DNA of 64,000 nucleotides from Metaphire vulgaris (lineage: Eukaryota > Annelida > Clitellata > Crassiclitellata > Megascolecidae): the NCBI GenBank assembly GCA_018105865.1, contig CM030869.1:9303025-9367024 (forward strand), given 5' to 3'. Shown in pieces: positions 1 through 10,715 of this stretch. Every line of letters begins with the position of its first letter. The first letter of the stretch is position 1. The notes beneath the pieces are model-generated. The model saw only the letters and a program-made list of their open reading frames with translations. It made no database searches and was not told the DNA's origin. The position numbers were made by a program, and so were the translations under genes.

Positions 1-10
1 TGTATAAGGA

Positions 11-192
11 CAGGATTATTTTTAGGATTATCAATTTCAGGGGGTGTCGGTAAATTCTGGGGATCCCCTACCAAAAAGTCTGGCAAGCAAAAAAGGTCAT
101 CACATAGCTGAAATTGGGGTCGGGGGTGTCGGTCTCAAATTGGGGGTGTTGGGAGGGGGAGGGGAGTGTTACGGGGTGTAAAAATATAGCTG
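11..192. mobile_element. Degenerate G-rich MITE, same family as 3427-3761
   Basis: Starts caggattatttttaggatta and ends tgtaaaaatatagctg, with several gggggtgtcgg words between. No clear target duplication. Confidence 0.5.
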
Positions 193-383
193 TTATCAGG
201 GGTTACCAAACTGCGGCTCTTCTTGCAGAATCTTTGGCTCGCGAAGAGTTTCGAAATGTTATTGATCAGATTAACAGATCAACAGAACTTCCAGAAGCAT
301 AGGCCTACCAATTGCCACGTAACAGCAACAATTTTGCCTGTTTGCCAATTCTACGACAAGTGCATAAAAATAGCAGCAGAGAT

Positions 384-465
384 TTAACCCCTTAACCCGC
401 CATTTATTTGTAACTCAATGTAAAATGGACGAGTATATACCTGTCACGGCCGGTTAAGAGGTTAA
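384..465. mobile_element. TTAA-flanked mini-MITE (piggyBac-like ends), diverged copy
   Basis: TTAACCCCTTAACCCG at the left and GGTTAAGAGGTTAA at the right surround tgtaactcaatgtaaaatgg, the family core. Confidence 0.7.
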
Positions 466-569
466 TTAGTGAAATGTTGCAAAGAATTGGATCACACTGC
501 CTCGTTTTCGTTTCTAATTATGGCATGGCAGTTCCCAGGCTTTTGAAAAAAATTGAAAATTGTCATTTG

Positions 570-570
<1 letters not shown>

Positions 571-628
<58 letters not shown>
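571..628. repeat. (GA)n microsatellite
   Basis: About 29 uninterrupted GA units. Confidence 0.95.
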
Positions 629-631
<3 letters not shown>

Positions 632-794
632 ATGTGTCGATCGATATAATCTGCTGCTTGATCTCTTTTCTTGGACAGCGTATAGTCAGAACAGGGTGGC
701 ATTTAATTAATTGTTTAAATTAAAAGTTAAATAAGTTAGTCAGATAAGTTAAGTTGGTTACAGCATGAAAATTTCCCGCACCTCCGTCATGTAG

Positions 795-1356
795 CAGAGG
801 TATTCAAACGGCGGCCCGCGAGCCAGACCCGGCCCGCCAGAGCGTGTGAAATGGACCGCAAGATTATCGAAACAATAAATAACTTTCTTCTAATACAGCG
901 GTTCTCAACCTGTGGGTCGCGACCCCCAAGGGGGTCGAATGACGATTTGCCAGGGGGTCGCCGGAGACCTTCAGAAATATAGAGTTGTCTCTTTTATTGT
1001 TATTGCGCAAAATTTACTCATTTTAACATGTAAAAAGGCTGACAAGCAAAAAAGAAAAAAAGGTCGTCAAGAAATTTTATTCTGCAGGGGCCCGAATTTC
1101 TCTCGGCGGGCCTGGTTGGGGGTCGCCACATCATGGGAATTGAATTAAAAGGGTCGCGGCACTATAAATGTTGAGAACCGCTGTTCTAATACATGTACAT
1201 GCTAAGTTGATTTGAAATGCCTTGTTTTCTTTGTTTGCAGCGTACCTGTTTTCTATTACTTAGTATATGAAGTGGATTTCTTTCAAAAACATCTGGCCCT
1301 TGGGCACCAGTTATAAAAAAATTCGACCCTTCATAAAATTTAATGGAATACCTCTG
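795..1356. mobile_element. hAT-like non-autonomous element, interrupted by another
   Basis: Ends CAGAGGTATTCAAACGG and GGAATACCTCTG are inverted. The flanks tcatgtag/tcgtatcg keep five of eight bases, a decayed target duplication. A second element (896-1183) sits inside. Confidence 0.65.
896..1183. mobile_element. hAT-like MITE with 8-bp target duplication, nested
   Basis: Terminal inverted repeats CAGCGGTTCTCAACCTGTGG and GTTGAGAACCGCTG; perfect 8-bp duplication TTCTAATA at 888-895 and 1184-1191. The middle repeats gggtcg words. No transposase. Confidence 0.9.
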
Positions 1357-1888
1357 TCGTATCGAGCGAACCAGTGGGTGGGGGGAGGGGGGAGTCAGTA
1401 GACAGAGACCAGGAATTCTCTCCGTCCCCCGTACAAATACCGCACCGAGTTATTATGCGATTCGATGTTTAATGTAATAAACAACGTCTATATAACGGCT
1501 TGTGATTATGTCGATGGTATGATGCCGAGGTAGCTAAGTGGCTTTTACACAGACTCGTAAACCACCCAGAATCTAGTCTGTTATAGGGTTTCTACTTAGT
1601 CCTCGTTTGCTCAGGCCTGGTAACACTTCGTAAAGGCCATTAAAAATCATGTTGTGTTATGTGCTACGCTAGTCAAACCCGAAGTCTGTGCATAGGCGTA
1701 AACTTCTGTTAGGCCCTAGGCTCGAGTTCCCCACTTTTTGAGAGGTTACCATAGGGAGGGGAAGGTATAGGGGATTGGGCCTCCACTTTTTCATCCATGT
1801 TTACGCCCGTGAGTCTGATATAGGCCTATAGGTTTGAAATAGATTCTAGTGCACAAAACGGTTAAACAAGACATGTTGTGTTAATAAC

Positions 1889-1937
<49 letters not shown>

Positions 1938-2565
1938 TGATAACAATAATAACAATAATAACAATAATAATAACCCTAACTATATTTTAAGTGGTTTTGT
2001 ATGATTTTTTGTTTTAAAAACCAGTATCACTCGACACTCATATCATACACCCCTATATTTCAACTTCGGTTAGTCCGCTAGGCCTACAGCTGGTTTCTTT
2101 GACGCTATATTGGCCATTTGTCAAGAGACATGTTGCTAAAATGTAAGATAGGAAAACTCACGGGGTTTTTTCTCTTTGAAGAAAAACGTCGCTTTCGATG
2201 TTTTCCAGCGCGTTCTCAGTATAGGCCTATAGTTAATAATAAGCGTCTGACATTTTCTCGTTCGTCCACGTGACTGACTTCTATACAGAACCATCTGTTC
2301 GCAGAATCGCAGATGTACCATGCTGCCTTTACCTCATTTTACCTCCAGGTGCAAATTATTTTTTTACAGATACTGACGATAGAAGGCCCTTATGAAAAGT
2401 CGCAGTTGAATTTGTGTAGGCCCCCATCTATATTTGAAAGCAGCAACATCAGCGCAGTGTTATTACACAGGCCGAGAGGGATACATGGAGAAGTAATCTT
2501 CGAACGACAATTTACGGCATTGTTATATAGGACACCTACTCTCGCATTATTGCTGCTGCTGCTGC
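1357..2565. other. No gene found; 5' flank or intron of the Ig gene
   Basis: Several aggcctat words and one TAA microsatellite. No exon of the Ig gene could be supported. Short open frames here have no recognisable content. Confidence 0.5.
1892..1970. repeat. (TAA)n microsatellite, interrupted
   Basis: TAA units with aacaataa and atgataa interruptions at the right end. Confidence 0.9.
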
Positions 2566-2667
<102 letters not shown>

Positions 2668-2857
2668 CAGTGGCGGCTCTAGGATTTGGCAAGTGGGGGG
2701 GCCGTTGGGGTGGCAACTTCTAATCAGGGGGGGCCAACCATTTGTTGTTTAATGTATGTAGCATAAGTATAGGGTCCCAACTGGGGGGCCACTGAGGGGG
2801 CAGGCACTCAATAGGGGGGCACGGGCCCCCCTGGCCCTCCCGGTGGAGCCGCCACTG
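2668..2857. mobile_element. hAT-like MITE inside a (CTA)n microsatellite
   Basis: Inverted ends CAGTGGCGGCTCTAGG and GGTGGAGCCGCCACTG. The flanking ACTACTAC on both sides fits an 8-bp duplication but is uninformative inside a CTA repeat. Relatives are at 6284-6380 and 15182-15281. Confidence 0.8.
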
Positions 2858-2883
2858 ACTACTACTATTACTACTAATTACTT

Positions 2884-2954
<71 letters not shown>
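2858..2954. repeat. (CTA)n microsatellite, right part
   Basis: Continues the CTA repeat after the MITE and ends 25 bp before the acceptor of the first Ig exon. Confidence 0.95.
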
Positions 2955-2955
<1 letters not shown>

Positions 2956-2978
2956 GGTTTTGTTTTTTTGCTCCTCAG

Positions 2979-5900
2979 AGGAGGCGGAGGACCAGAGTGG
3001 CAGCGGCGATAAGCCATCGTGGACCGTCGCTGTGGATGGAGACCAGGCAGCCGGCGGTGTCACCGTGAGAGTCGGGTCGAACCTGACCCTGTCGTGCGTC
3101 GTAGACGTCCTCGACCTTCAGTACGAGGTGCTGCGGGTCAACCTGCTCCAGGGACGCGTCGTCCTGCCCATGGTCGAAAACGGTCTCGTCCATTCGCCGT
3201 TCTCCGGCATCGCCAGATATTCGGTCCAGATGGTCGACCAGCCAGGCGGCGGTGTGTCGATGACGATATCTGTCAACGGTGCGTGCGTGTGTGTGTGTGT
3301 GAAATGGAAATTGTCTGTCGGCAAAATTATGCTAAATTCATTTAAAAGTTCACACGAAACCGATTTAATTTTTGTATCTAGGACTGATAATGACGATCTT
3401 TAAAATAGATTATGGACCCTTGGAGTCAGGGTTATTTCTAGGATTGTGAATTTGGGAGGTGGGGGTGTTTGGGGGGGGGGTGTCGGAAAAATCTGGGGGT
3501 GTCGGAATTTGGAAGTCTCTATCGAAAAAGGCTGACAGGCAAAAACGTTATCAAGTCTCAAAAAAGCCTGGCAAGCAATTAAAAGGTCACCCGAGGATAA
3601 CAGTTAGGGGTGTACTTCTCCATTGGGGGCAGGGGGGGGTCTTCAGAGCTAATTAGTATGCATTTTTTATACATACCATTGTCGCATTACCAAATTTTTT
3701 GGTAGGTGGTGTCGACCTCAAATGGGGGGGGGGGGTGTTAGGGGGTGTAAAAATATCCCTGCTCGGAGTACCGTAGTTTTGTGCAAGATAAGTGAAAAAC
3801 ATATTGTATGGCGGCCAGCGGCCTAGCCAGGGTGCTAGGGCCCCTATTCGTTTGTGGTTGATTGTCATCTTAAATGTGAATTTTAAACTTTAGATATTCA
3901 GCCAGAAGATACCGGAACATACATCTGCTACAAATATCAGGAAAGAGAGAATTCAGCATCCTTTAATGTCACTGTCCTTGGTAAGATTGGACAAATTGCC
4001 TTAGTTCAGTTTGTTGGTCTGTTGCAGCGGCAACAGCAGCAGCAGCAGAAATCTCTTTTGTTGATGTATTGCATAGGTTCATTGGAAATTCAGGCCCACG
4101 TTTACAACTTGTTAATTTGTTTAAACGATCGATTTTAAGCACCAACCTCGACCTGTTACCGTTATCATCCAGGCTTGCATCTATCAGAGGCGGAAGATGG
4201 CAGAGTGGGTTACGTGCTGGAGCGTCAGGCTGACGGAGCGGGTTCAAGCCCCGTTAGTGCCCCTATAGTGGCTTTCACACAGGCAGTAATGCCTTCTAAG
4301 CCACTTCAAATCATGCTAAGTTTTTCATGCTAAGTTTATTCCAAGTGCTATCGCAAGCATGGCCCATCGCACGCTTCTTTTAAAGCGTCTCAACTGCGAC
4401 TACACCCCATATCAGAGGCGGATCTAGGGGAGGGCAGGGGGTACACATGTCCCCGGGCGCCGAGGTGAGGGGCGCCAAAATTGGATATTTGGGTAAGTGA
4501 AATGCACAAAAAAGTAGAAGAAACACTTGCGAGGACCTTTTTTTGCTCGTCAGCACTATATGAAGAGAGAGAGTTGAGGGGCGCCGAAAACGATGTGAGG
4601 ACCTTTTTTGCTTGTCAGTTGTTAGGGGCGCCAACGTACACTTTGCCCCCGGGCGCCGAATACCCTAGATCCGCCTCTGCCCCATATTATCACAACGCTA
4701 TTGCATATACACTCATTGGAATTCCAGACCCATTTTTACAACTTATGTATTTCTGTAAGTTACGGCCTCTGGTTCCTTTTTGATTTGCGAATTGGTTTCC
4801 CGTTTTTGACGGTGTCCTGCAGTTCCTGTTACTGACCTCTACGTCACGTCGATTTTTCCCGACGGCGAAGAGGTCCGCGTTGAGGAAGACGGCGAAGTGG
4901 TCCTCCAGGAGCATGACTACTACGGAGTCGGATGCGTGGCCGTGGCCGAAGGGAGCGCTGCCGTTCCAAGCATGCGTGTTCTGATCGACGGAATGGACGC
5001 GACGCACGCCTTCCAACGGATCCCACAGCTGGACGACGTTGTTCTGGAGTCGGGTCTGACGCTGTGGACCGGCGAACTGCGCCTCCTGTACCTGTCGACC
5101 GAACCGGACCCCGACCTCAACGAAAAGCAGATACGCTGCGTTGCGAGACAGCGCGGCTTTTCCGAAATCGAAGCGACTGCACTGCTGTTTGTTCAGTGTA
5201 AGCAGGCAGGGTTTATTCTAGGCCGTCTCTTGGGGGGGGGGAATTCCCCATTTCTCCCCAAAGTTTTAACCCCCCCCCAAAAAAAAATTATATGTTGGCT
5301 GGGGGATGGATATTCCCCCACCCCAAGTGTGGAGATTCAGACCTTGTCCCCCCTCCAAACATTTCAACCCCCCCAATGTCAAGGTGGCTAGAATAAACAC
5401 TGGTAAGCAGGGTTTAATTTAGGCCGTTTCTGGGGGGAATTGCCCCCCCACCCACTTGCCAAATCCTGGAGCCGCCACTGATCATAACATTAATCGGTGT
5501 CTTCAAATGCTCGTTGCATCAACGATTAGAGAGACGCTAATATGAGAATCGCTTGTCCTTCTAGTCTCTCCATTGATTCGTTGCTCTCAGGAGCGCATCG
5601 TCGCCCGGATTGGAACGAGCGCAGTGTTCGACTGCCACATCAGAGCCAACCCCGGAAGTCGCATCACGTGGTATTCGGCCAGAGGAGACCTGAGCAGCTA
5701 TCCAAACGTCTTCTTCGACGAAACGGTAACCCGGAGGCCATTGGCGTAGCCAGGGAGGGGGCACGACCCTCCTATTCTGGTTGGGACCGGTCGTGGAATT
5801 TGCGTTGTGAATTTTTTTGCCGGAGGATTGGTGGCAGAGGTAGCATGTTTGGTGTGCATCCCTAGTTCGGAAACCTGGCTACGCCACTGACTGTACAGTT

Positions 5901-6197
5901 CTTTAAATTGTTATGTCTACACGGCTAAATTTAGTATTGTGGTATTGTTGCATCTTATTATGTATAATAAGTTACCAATTAATTTTTATGTTTTGAATTT
6001 GTTATGTGGGTATACTAAATTTTATAATAGAATCAAAGACAGGAAGACAAAGAAGGAGAATACAGGAAGAAACCTATTAGAGGACAATATGGAAAAGAAT
6101 GAGATTACACAGCAAGACCATAATGTCAATGAACACGGCTGGGTGGAACATAGTGGCGTCAAAAACAGAGCAGATCCTACTGAACCACTCTAAGCTT

Positions 6198-6283
<86 letters not shown>

Positions 6284-6381
6284 CAGTGGCGGCTCTAGGA
6301 TTTGACAAATGGGGGGCCGTTGGGGTGGCAACATCTAAGCACATACAGGAAGAATATCACCCTCGATGGGAGGGTCACTGA

Positions 6382-6465
<84 letters not shown>

Positions 6466-7318
6466 GTGCCTACCTGTTTTATTTAATTTCTTGTAGATCC
6501 TAGGTACTGACGAGACTCATCTAAGACTTTCTGTTCGAAACGTCAAAAAGATCAACTACCAGAAGTACACCTTGATAGCCGCCAACATCGTTGGATCCTC
6601 TCAGTTGACGTTCGAACTCCTCGAAGACCCAACGGTTCTGTCGGAGAGGCACCAGGAGGAGGAGGAGGAGGAGGAGGAGGAGGAGGACGTGGAAGAGAGC
6701 GTCCAGCCGGACGAGGAGGCGGAAACTGCCGGGCCGGGGTTCCTGGACGCTGCGCTGTCGGAAGAGGTCCAACCTCCGGGCGAGCGCTCCGTGGTGGTCC
6801 CGGACGTCACGAAATCAGCCGTTGACCCTGCGGTCATTACGAGCGCTGCCGACCACCAGGCGGCGGAGGACATAGACGACAACGACCCACTGCAACAACC
6901 GCCGGATACATCGCCGTCGATTGAAAGCGTCGACGACGGTCGGAACATAGACACCATTCATCGTCATCATCATCATCAGCAGCAGCAGCAGCCTCGCAAA
7001 GATACTAGAGTGGGTGAAACGAAGTCGGGCGATACCGAGGACGATTTGTCAAAAAAGGCTGTCGCTTCTTCTTCTTCTTCTTCTTCTTCTTCTTCGTCGT
7101 CGTCATCTTTTGAAGCCAAGGATTTTTCTGAAGATATTGAATCACCGCCGCTTGAACCACCCAGGGTGCACTATTCCCATTCCCAATCGTCGTCGTCGTC
7201 GTCGTCATCATCATCCAAGGGAAAATCACATCCTACCTCCAGTGGCACCATCCAGTCGCCGGGCATAGGGACAATCCTTCCAGTAGTTTCTTTGGCGTCC
7301 ATCGCCCGGTTGTTATAG
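2979..7318 (+). CDS. Immunoglobulin-superfamily protein, 3' part of gene (5' exons not found)
   Basis: Five exons join in phase: 2979-3278, 3894-3980, 4823-5197, 5565-5725, 6497-7318 (stop TAG), about 580 residues. Exons 1-2 form a V-type Ig domain, with NLTLSC for the first cysteine and DIQPEDTGTYIC for the second. Exon 3 is a second Ig-like domain with GVGCVAV and IRCVARQRG. Exons 4-5 form a third, with VFDCHI and ITWY, but the usual second cysteine is replaced in YTLIAANIVGS. The last exon then becomes low complexity: a run of Glu, a His/Gln stretch and two Ser runs encoded by microsatellites. It ends in a short hydrophobic tail, ILPVVSLASIARLL. No clear membrane segment is present; a GPI signal or secretion is possible. 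Such proteins usually act in adhesion or recognition at the cell surface. I recognise no named orthologue. A signal-peptide exon should lie upstream, possibly outside the window. Confidence 0.8.
3427..3761. mobile_element. G-rich MITE of the CAGGG(A/T)TATTTCTAGG family
   Basis: Ends CAGGGTTATTTCTAGGATTG and TAAAAATATCCCTG are inverted. Flanks cttggagt/ctcggagt match in seven of eight bases. Contains many ggggtgt words. Other copies: 31594-31804 and a degenerate one at 11-192. Confidence 0.75.
4187..4330 (+). mobile_element. tRNA-derived SINE
   Basis: A head like a tRNA with an A-box-like gatggcagagtgg (about 4196-4208) and a B-box-like ggttcaagcc (4241-4250) spaced as in tRNA genes. A tail follows with gtggctttcacacaggcag and ttctaagccacttcaaat. 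A second copy lies at 25857-25990. The resemblance is to a Leu/Ser-type tRNA; it does not look like a functional tRNA gene. It lies in an intron of the Ig gene. Confidence 0.7.
4413..4679. mobile_element. hAT-like MITE with perfect 8-bp target duplication
   Basis: Inverted ends CAGAGGCGGATCTAGGG and CCCTAGATCCGCCTCTG; duplication CCCCATAT at 4405-4412 and 4680-4687. Internal gggcgcc words. In an Ig-gene intron. Confidence 0.9.
5206..5402. mobile_element. hAT-like MITE inserted at a splice donor
   Basis: Ends CAGGGTTTATTCTAGGCC (from 5207) and GGCTAGAATAAACACTG. GTAAGCAG flanks it at 5198-5205 and 5403-5410, with one extra G on the left. GTAAGCAG at 5198 is the splice donor of the second Ig domain exon, so the insertion duplicated it. 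Family members: 14982-15134, 36289-36468. Confidence 0.85.
5738..5888. mobile_element. MITE with CATTGGCGTAGCCAGG ends
   Basis: CATTGGCGTAGCCAGG at the left and CCTGGCTACGCCACTG at the right are inverted. It lies just after the exon ending at 5725. No target duplication visible. Confidence 0.6.
6199..6283. repeat. (AAT)n-(ATT)n inverted microsatellite
   Basis: About 16 AAT units run directly into about 12 ATT units, giving a perfect inverted repeat centred near 6248. Confidence 0.95.
6284..6380. mobile_element. Short MITE of the CAGTGGCGGCTC family inside (TTA)n
   Basis: Starts CAGTGGCGGCTCTAGGATTT and ends GGGTCACTG, deleted inside relative to the copy at 2668. TTA repeats lie on both sides, as with the CTA insertion. 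Confidence 0.65.
6381..6465. repeat. (ATT)n microsatellite in Ig-gene intron
   Basis: About 28 ATT units, 30 bp before the last Ig-gene exon. Confidence 0.95.
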
Positions 7319-7360
7319 AATATATAGATAGACTCAAATGTTCGATGATGATGAAACAAC

Positions 7361-7362
7361 AG

Positions 7363-7422
<60 letters not shown>
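7361..7422. repeat. (TTA)n microsatellite in Ig-gene 3' UTR
   Basis: About 20 units, 45 bp after the stop codon. Confidence 0.95.
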
Positions 7423-7424
<2 letters not shown>

Positions 7425-7879
7425 AGACGAAAACATCATTTGTTCTGCTATCCATCTAGGTGTACAAGAATCGTTTAGATTGCAGTATTGCATGCAGGTA
7501 AGAAAAGGAGGGGGACAATTATTATCACATCGCAAAAATAAGCAATAATATAAATTTCGAGTCGCTCGCGGTAGTTTCTCACAAAGCCCCACCCTCGAAC
7601 TGCCGTAAATCCCTCCCATGGCTGAAGATAGTAAATTCGGCGCTGCTTTTAGTGAAGCGCTTTGAAACGCTATCGAATTGCGCTCATCGCTGATGTACAG
7701 ACAATAGTTGGAAAATTGCGCCATTTAGGCCCTATTTTTACACTGTAGGCCTATATCGGGCAACAGACGGTTAATTGTGTGCAATGTTTGTAGCAGAATT
7801 TTATATAATGTTATAAGGACATGCGCGCGGCGCTTCCGGTGTTCTCAAATTTATTTAACATAAAATTATTCTCTGATCA

Positions 7880-8045
7880 AATTTTAATTTGTAAGCAAGT
7901 AAGCAAAATCTCGTGGATTTATATAGCGCCTTGGAGGCAGCACAGCAGTAGCTGCTTATTCTTATTCTGAGCGCTCGTGAATAAGCTGGTGCACTGCGCC
8001 AAGCTTTCGGGCAGCGCTATAGAAATTTCGTGTTTTACTTATAAT
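7880..8045 (-). mobile_element. LINE 3'-UTR fragment
   Basis: The reverse complement contains tatagcgctgcccgaaagc, gaataagaataagcagctac and gcgctatataaatccacgag, matching the 3' UTR of the LINE ending at 40440. It is one of several copies of this tail (also 9028-9110 and, weakly, 23264-23330). Confidence 0.6.
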
Positions 8046-8639
8046 ACTTGGATACGTTGGTCGGCAGATAGTCTGTCAATCAAGATTAGAACCAGCATCC
8101 CATAGCAACAACTACCATAATTTTTCCTTCTTGGGAATTCTTTGCAGGCAACAATGACAATCCTTGAAGCTTATCTATTGTTGGAGCCATGAAGCATAGC
8201 ATGTGTGACGTCAAGGTTTTGTTGGTCACCCGACGTTTGCCAATCTAATCTAAAACTTCTATAGCGCCACTTTTTATGCACATGAGCATCAACCGATGGC
8301 ACACTAAATCCAAATAATTAAATATCCAGGTCAAATCCAGGGTATTCGGCCAGGCAAAAGGTTATTACCTGCTACCAACTGTATGCTAAATGCTATTTGT
8401 AGAAATTATGTTGATAGGAGGAAATAAATTATTTATACAGAAATAAATTTATACGTTTGCTGCACAATTTCATTTCCCTAGCAACCGCAGATTCCGCCCG
8501 GGAACTAATTTTATGAGGGAAATAAATTTTACGACACCGCCATGATGGCTGCAAAGAGGTGCTTAGTTCTCGTGCGCTGCGACTGTAAAACTAAAATGCG
8601 ATCAATCTGACGGTTGTTGTTGTATTACAACTTGATGAC

Positions 8640-8975
8640 TTCAACCATCCAGTCAACTCACAGTCGACTCATCACATCTATTAGCTGCGCTCGATATCTC
8701 GAAGGCGTTTGAGAAAATTAGCCACGATGGCCTGTTTTTGAAGTTGGCAAGAAGGCAACCCTCTGGCGTTTCATAGAGGTTTCACTCAACTGGTACGCCA
8801 AATGTAATGTTATGGTTAGATGGGGTAATGCTTTATCGGAATCCTTTACTGTAATGGCAGGGGTCTGACAAAGAGGAGTTCTTTCACCATTGTTATTTTC
8901 TGTTTATTTGGATGATGTGATTTTAATATTGCAAAACTCTGGTTATGGCTGCTTTATCAATTATATGTTTCTTGG
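8640..8975 (+). mobile_element. Decayed LINE reverse-transcriptase fragment
   Basis: Translating with frame changes gives LDISKAFEKISHDGLF, and about 170 bp later QRGVLSPLLFSVYLDDVI, matching RT palm-region motifs of a LINE family different from the one at 38949. Stops and frameshifts show that it is dead. It lies upstream of the kelch gene. Confidence 0.65.
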
Positions 8976-9027
8976 TTGTTTAATATGTTTATTGTATGTA
9001 TTATTGGTGTCACTTGCCGTATATGGT

Positions 9028-9110
9028 AAAGTAAGCAAAGTAAAGTAAAATCTCGTGGATTTCTATAGCGCCTTGGAAAGCAGCACAACAGTATGCACAA
9101 TAGTATGCAA
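9028..9110 (-). mobile_element. LINE 3'-UTR fragment with (AAAGT)n end
   Basis: Reads gtaaagtaaaatctcgtgga then ctatagcgccttggaaagca, the reverse complement of 40365-40440, including the pentanucleotide tail. Confidence 0.65.
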
Positions 9111-9320
9111 TGGTATGCAGCATATGCTCGATATTTGCACCAATTAATTTGGGTATCTGGATCTGAAATATTATGTGAATAAATTGGCACTTGTATATGT
9201 TACTATACACACTTGGGGGGGGGGGAATCCCCCCCCAGAGAAGGCCTAGAATAAACACTGTATTAGTTAATTTTCTCATGTTGTATGGTAATTATTTTAA
9301 GATAAGAGGAGTAGAGGACA

Positions 9321-9634
9321 ATGTCGGTCGAATGGCCTACTGCAAGGTCCGGACATGTCTCCGTTGCCATTGAAAGGTTTCTTCTGATCTGGGGAGGATA
9401 TTCCAACCCTGTGGTATGGAGGACTCTTGCACAATTTCATTAAAATGTTTCAATTTATGTTGCTCTTCCGTTATTACTGGTTAGGCTTAATTTGTGCCAG
9501 TCGAGTTTTATAATTACCATATAGGATTATTATGAACTGATGTTTCTTTGTTTACATAGGATCCAGAGCATGGTCTAGATATTTACCTGCCGTCAGGGGA
9601 AGTCTGGCTTTTCAATTCAGACACCCATAGATGG

Positions 9635-9709
<75 letters not shown>

Positions 9710-10660
9710 GTATATGTATATATATACAGCAGTAATCGTCCACTTTAGTGTCCAAATTAATTTATATAATTTTATAATAATACATAGTATAATCCATTTA
9801 TTGATGAAAGAAAGTACTGTCAAAATGCATCTTAATCATATTGGGAAATAACTGAATGTCTAAAAGCATGTTAATCATAATCTCCATCAGACATACGACG
9901 AAGTTGTTGAAAAAAGTCCCCGTCACGAAAACTATTCCAAAAACTAGATTCGTGTAAATAGGAAGGACATAAGGAACGGCTTGTGCCAAATTGTTTAAGT
10001 TCACACTTGGCTTGCATCTAAATGTTCTAAATGTATTGAGGGTGGACTTTGTAATGTGCCCTTACTCCTGACATTTGGTAAAATGGCGCACAAGAAATTG
10101 TCGTTTAATAATAATAAATATAATAATGCTAATAATAACTAACGTATTTTTCTCTACATGTTTATTAGAATCTTCCGGCATTCTCTTTCTGAAACTGAAG
10201 GATATTTTTAGCACTGAGATGTGCTGACTTCATTGGAAGCCACCTGAATGCAGTAGAACTGGTGCAGTAAAAATGCAAAGCACTAATGGTTATAATAGTA
10301 GCAATGTAATATTTTGTATTTTGGCATGACTCTGATTATTTCATGAAAATATGTGATAACAAACAGGGTTCGACAGAACACAAAGGGCTATCCTCCGCCT
10401 GGGTTGTCTGGAGCGCACGCTGTCTATCTGTCTACAGAAAAGGCTGTTTACTTGTTGTGCGGATTTATGGGAGAGGGACACATGAATGAAATCTACCGTC
10501 TCAACATTGCAAACTGGTCTTGGACTCACATAAAAATTGACGACAATTTGTCGAAACCTTCTCCGCGTGACAAATTCGGAGCATGGGAGCACGAGAACAG
10601 GTCGGGAAAAAACTTTACTATTGCTCTGTAACAAAGCAGCAGATATTATTATTATTATTG

Positions 10661-10715
<55 letters not shown>

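Larger units (their letters stand above)
7319..9320. other. Ig-gene 3' region and kelch-gene upstream region
   Basis: Holds a TTA run, a LINE tail in antisense (7880-8045), a dead LINE RT fragment (8640-8975), another tail (9028-9110) and a C-run/G-run scrap near 9213-9240 from the CAGTGTTTATTCTAG family. Nothing else supported. Confidence 0.5.

Noticed and set aside
2843..2975. Poly-Tyr/poly-Ser/poly-Leu ORFs over trinucleotide repeats
   Set aside because: They exist only because CTA, TTA and TAA repeats lack stops in some frames. The real Ig exon starts at the acceptor at 2978.
4187..4264. Functional tRNA gene
   Set aside because: The A- and B-box-like parts are there, but no proper acceptor or anticodon stems could be formed by eye, and the same sequence with a tail recurs at 25857. 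It is a SINE.
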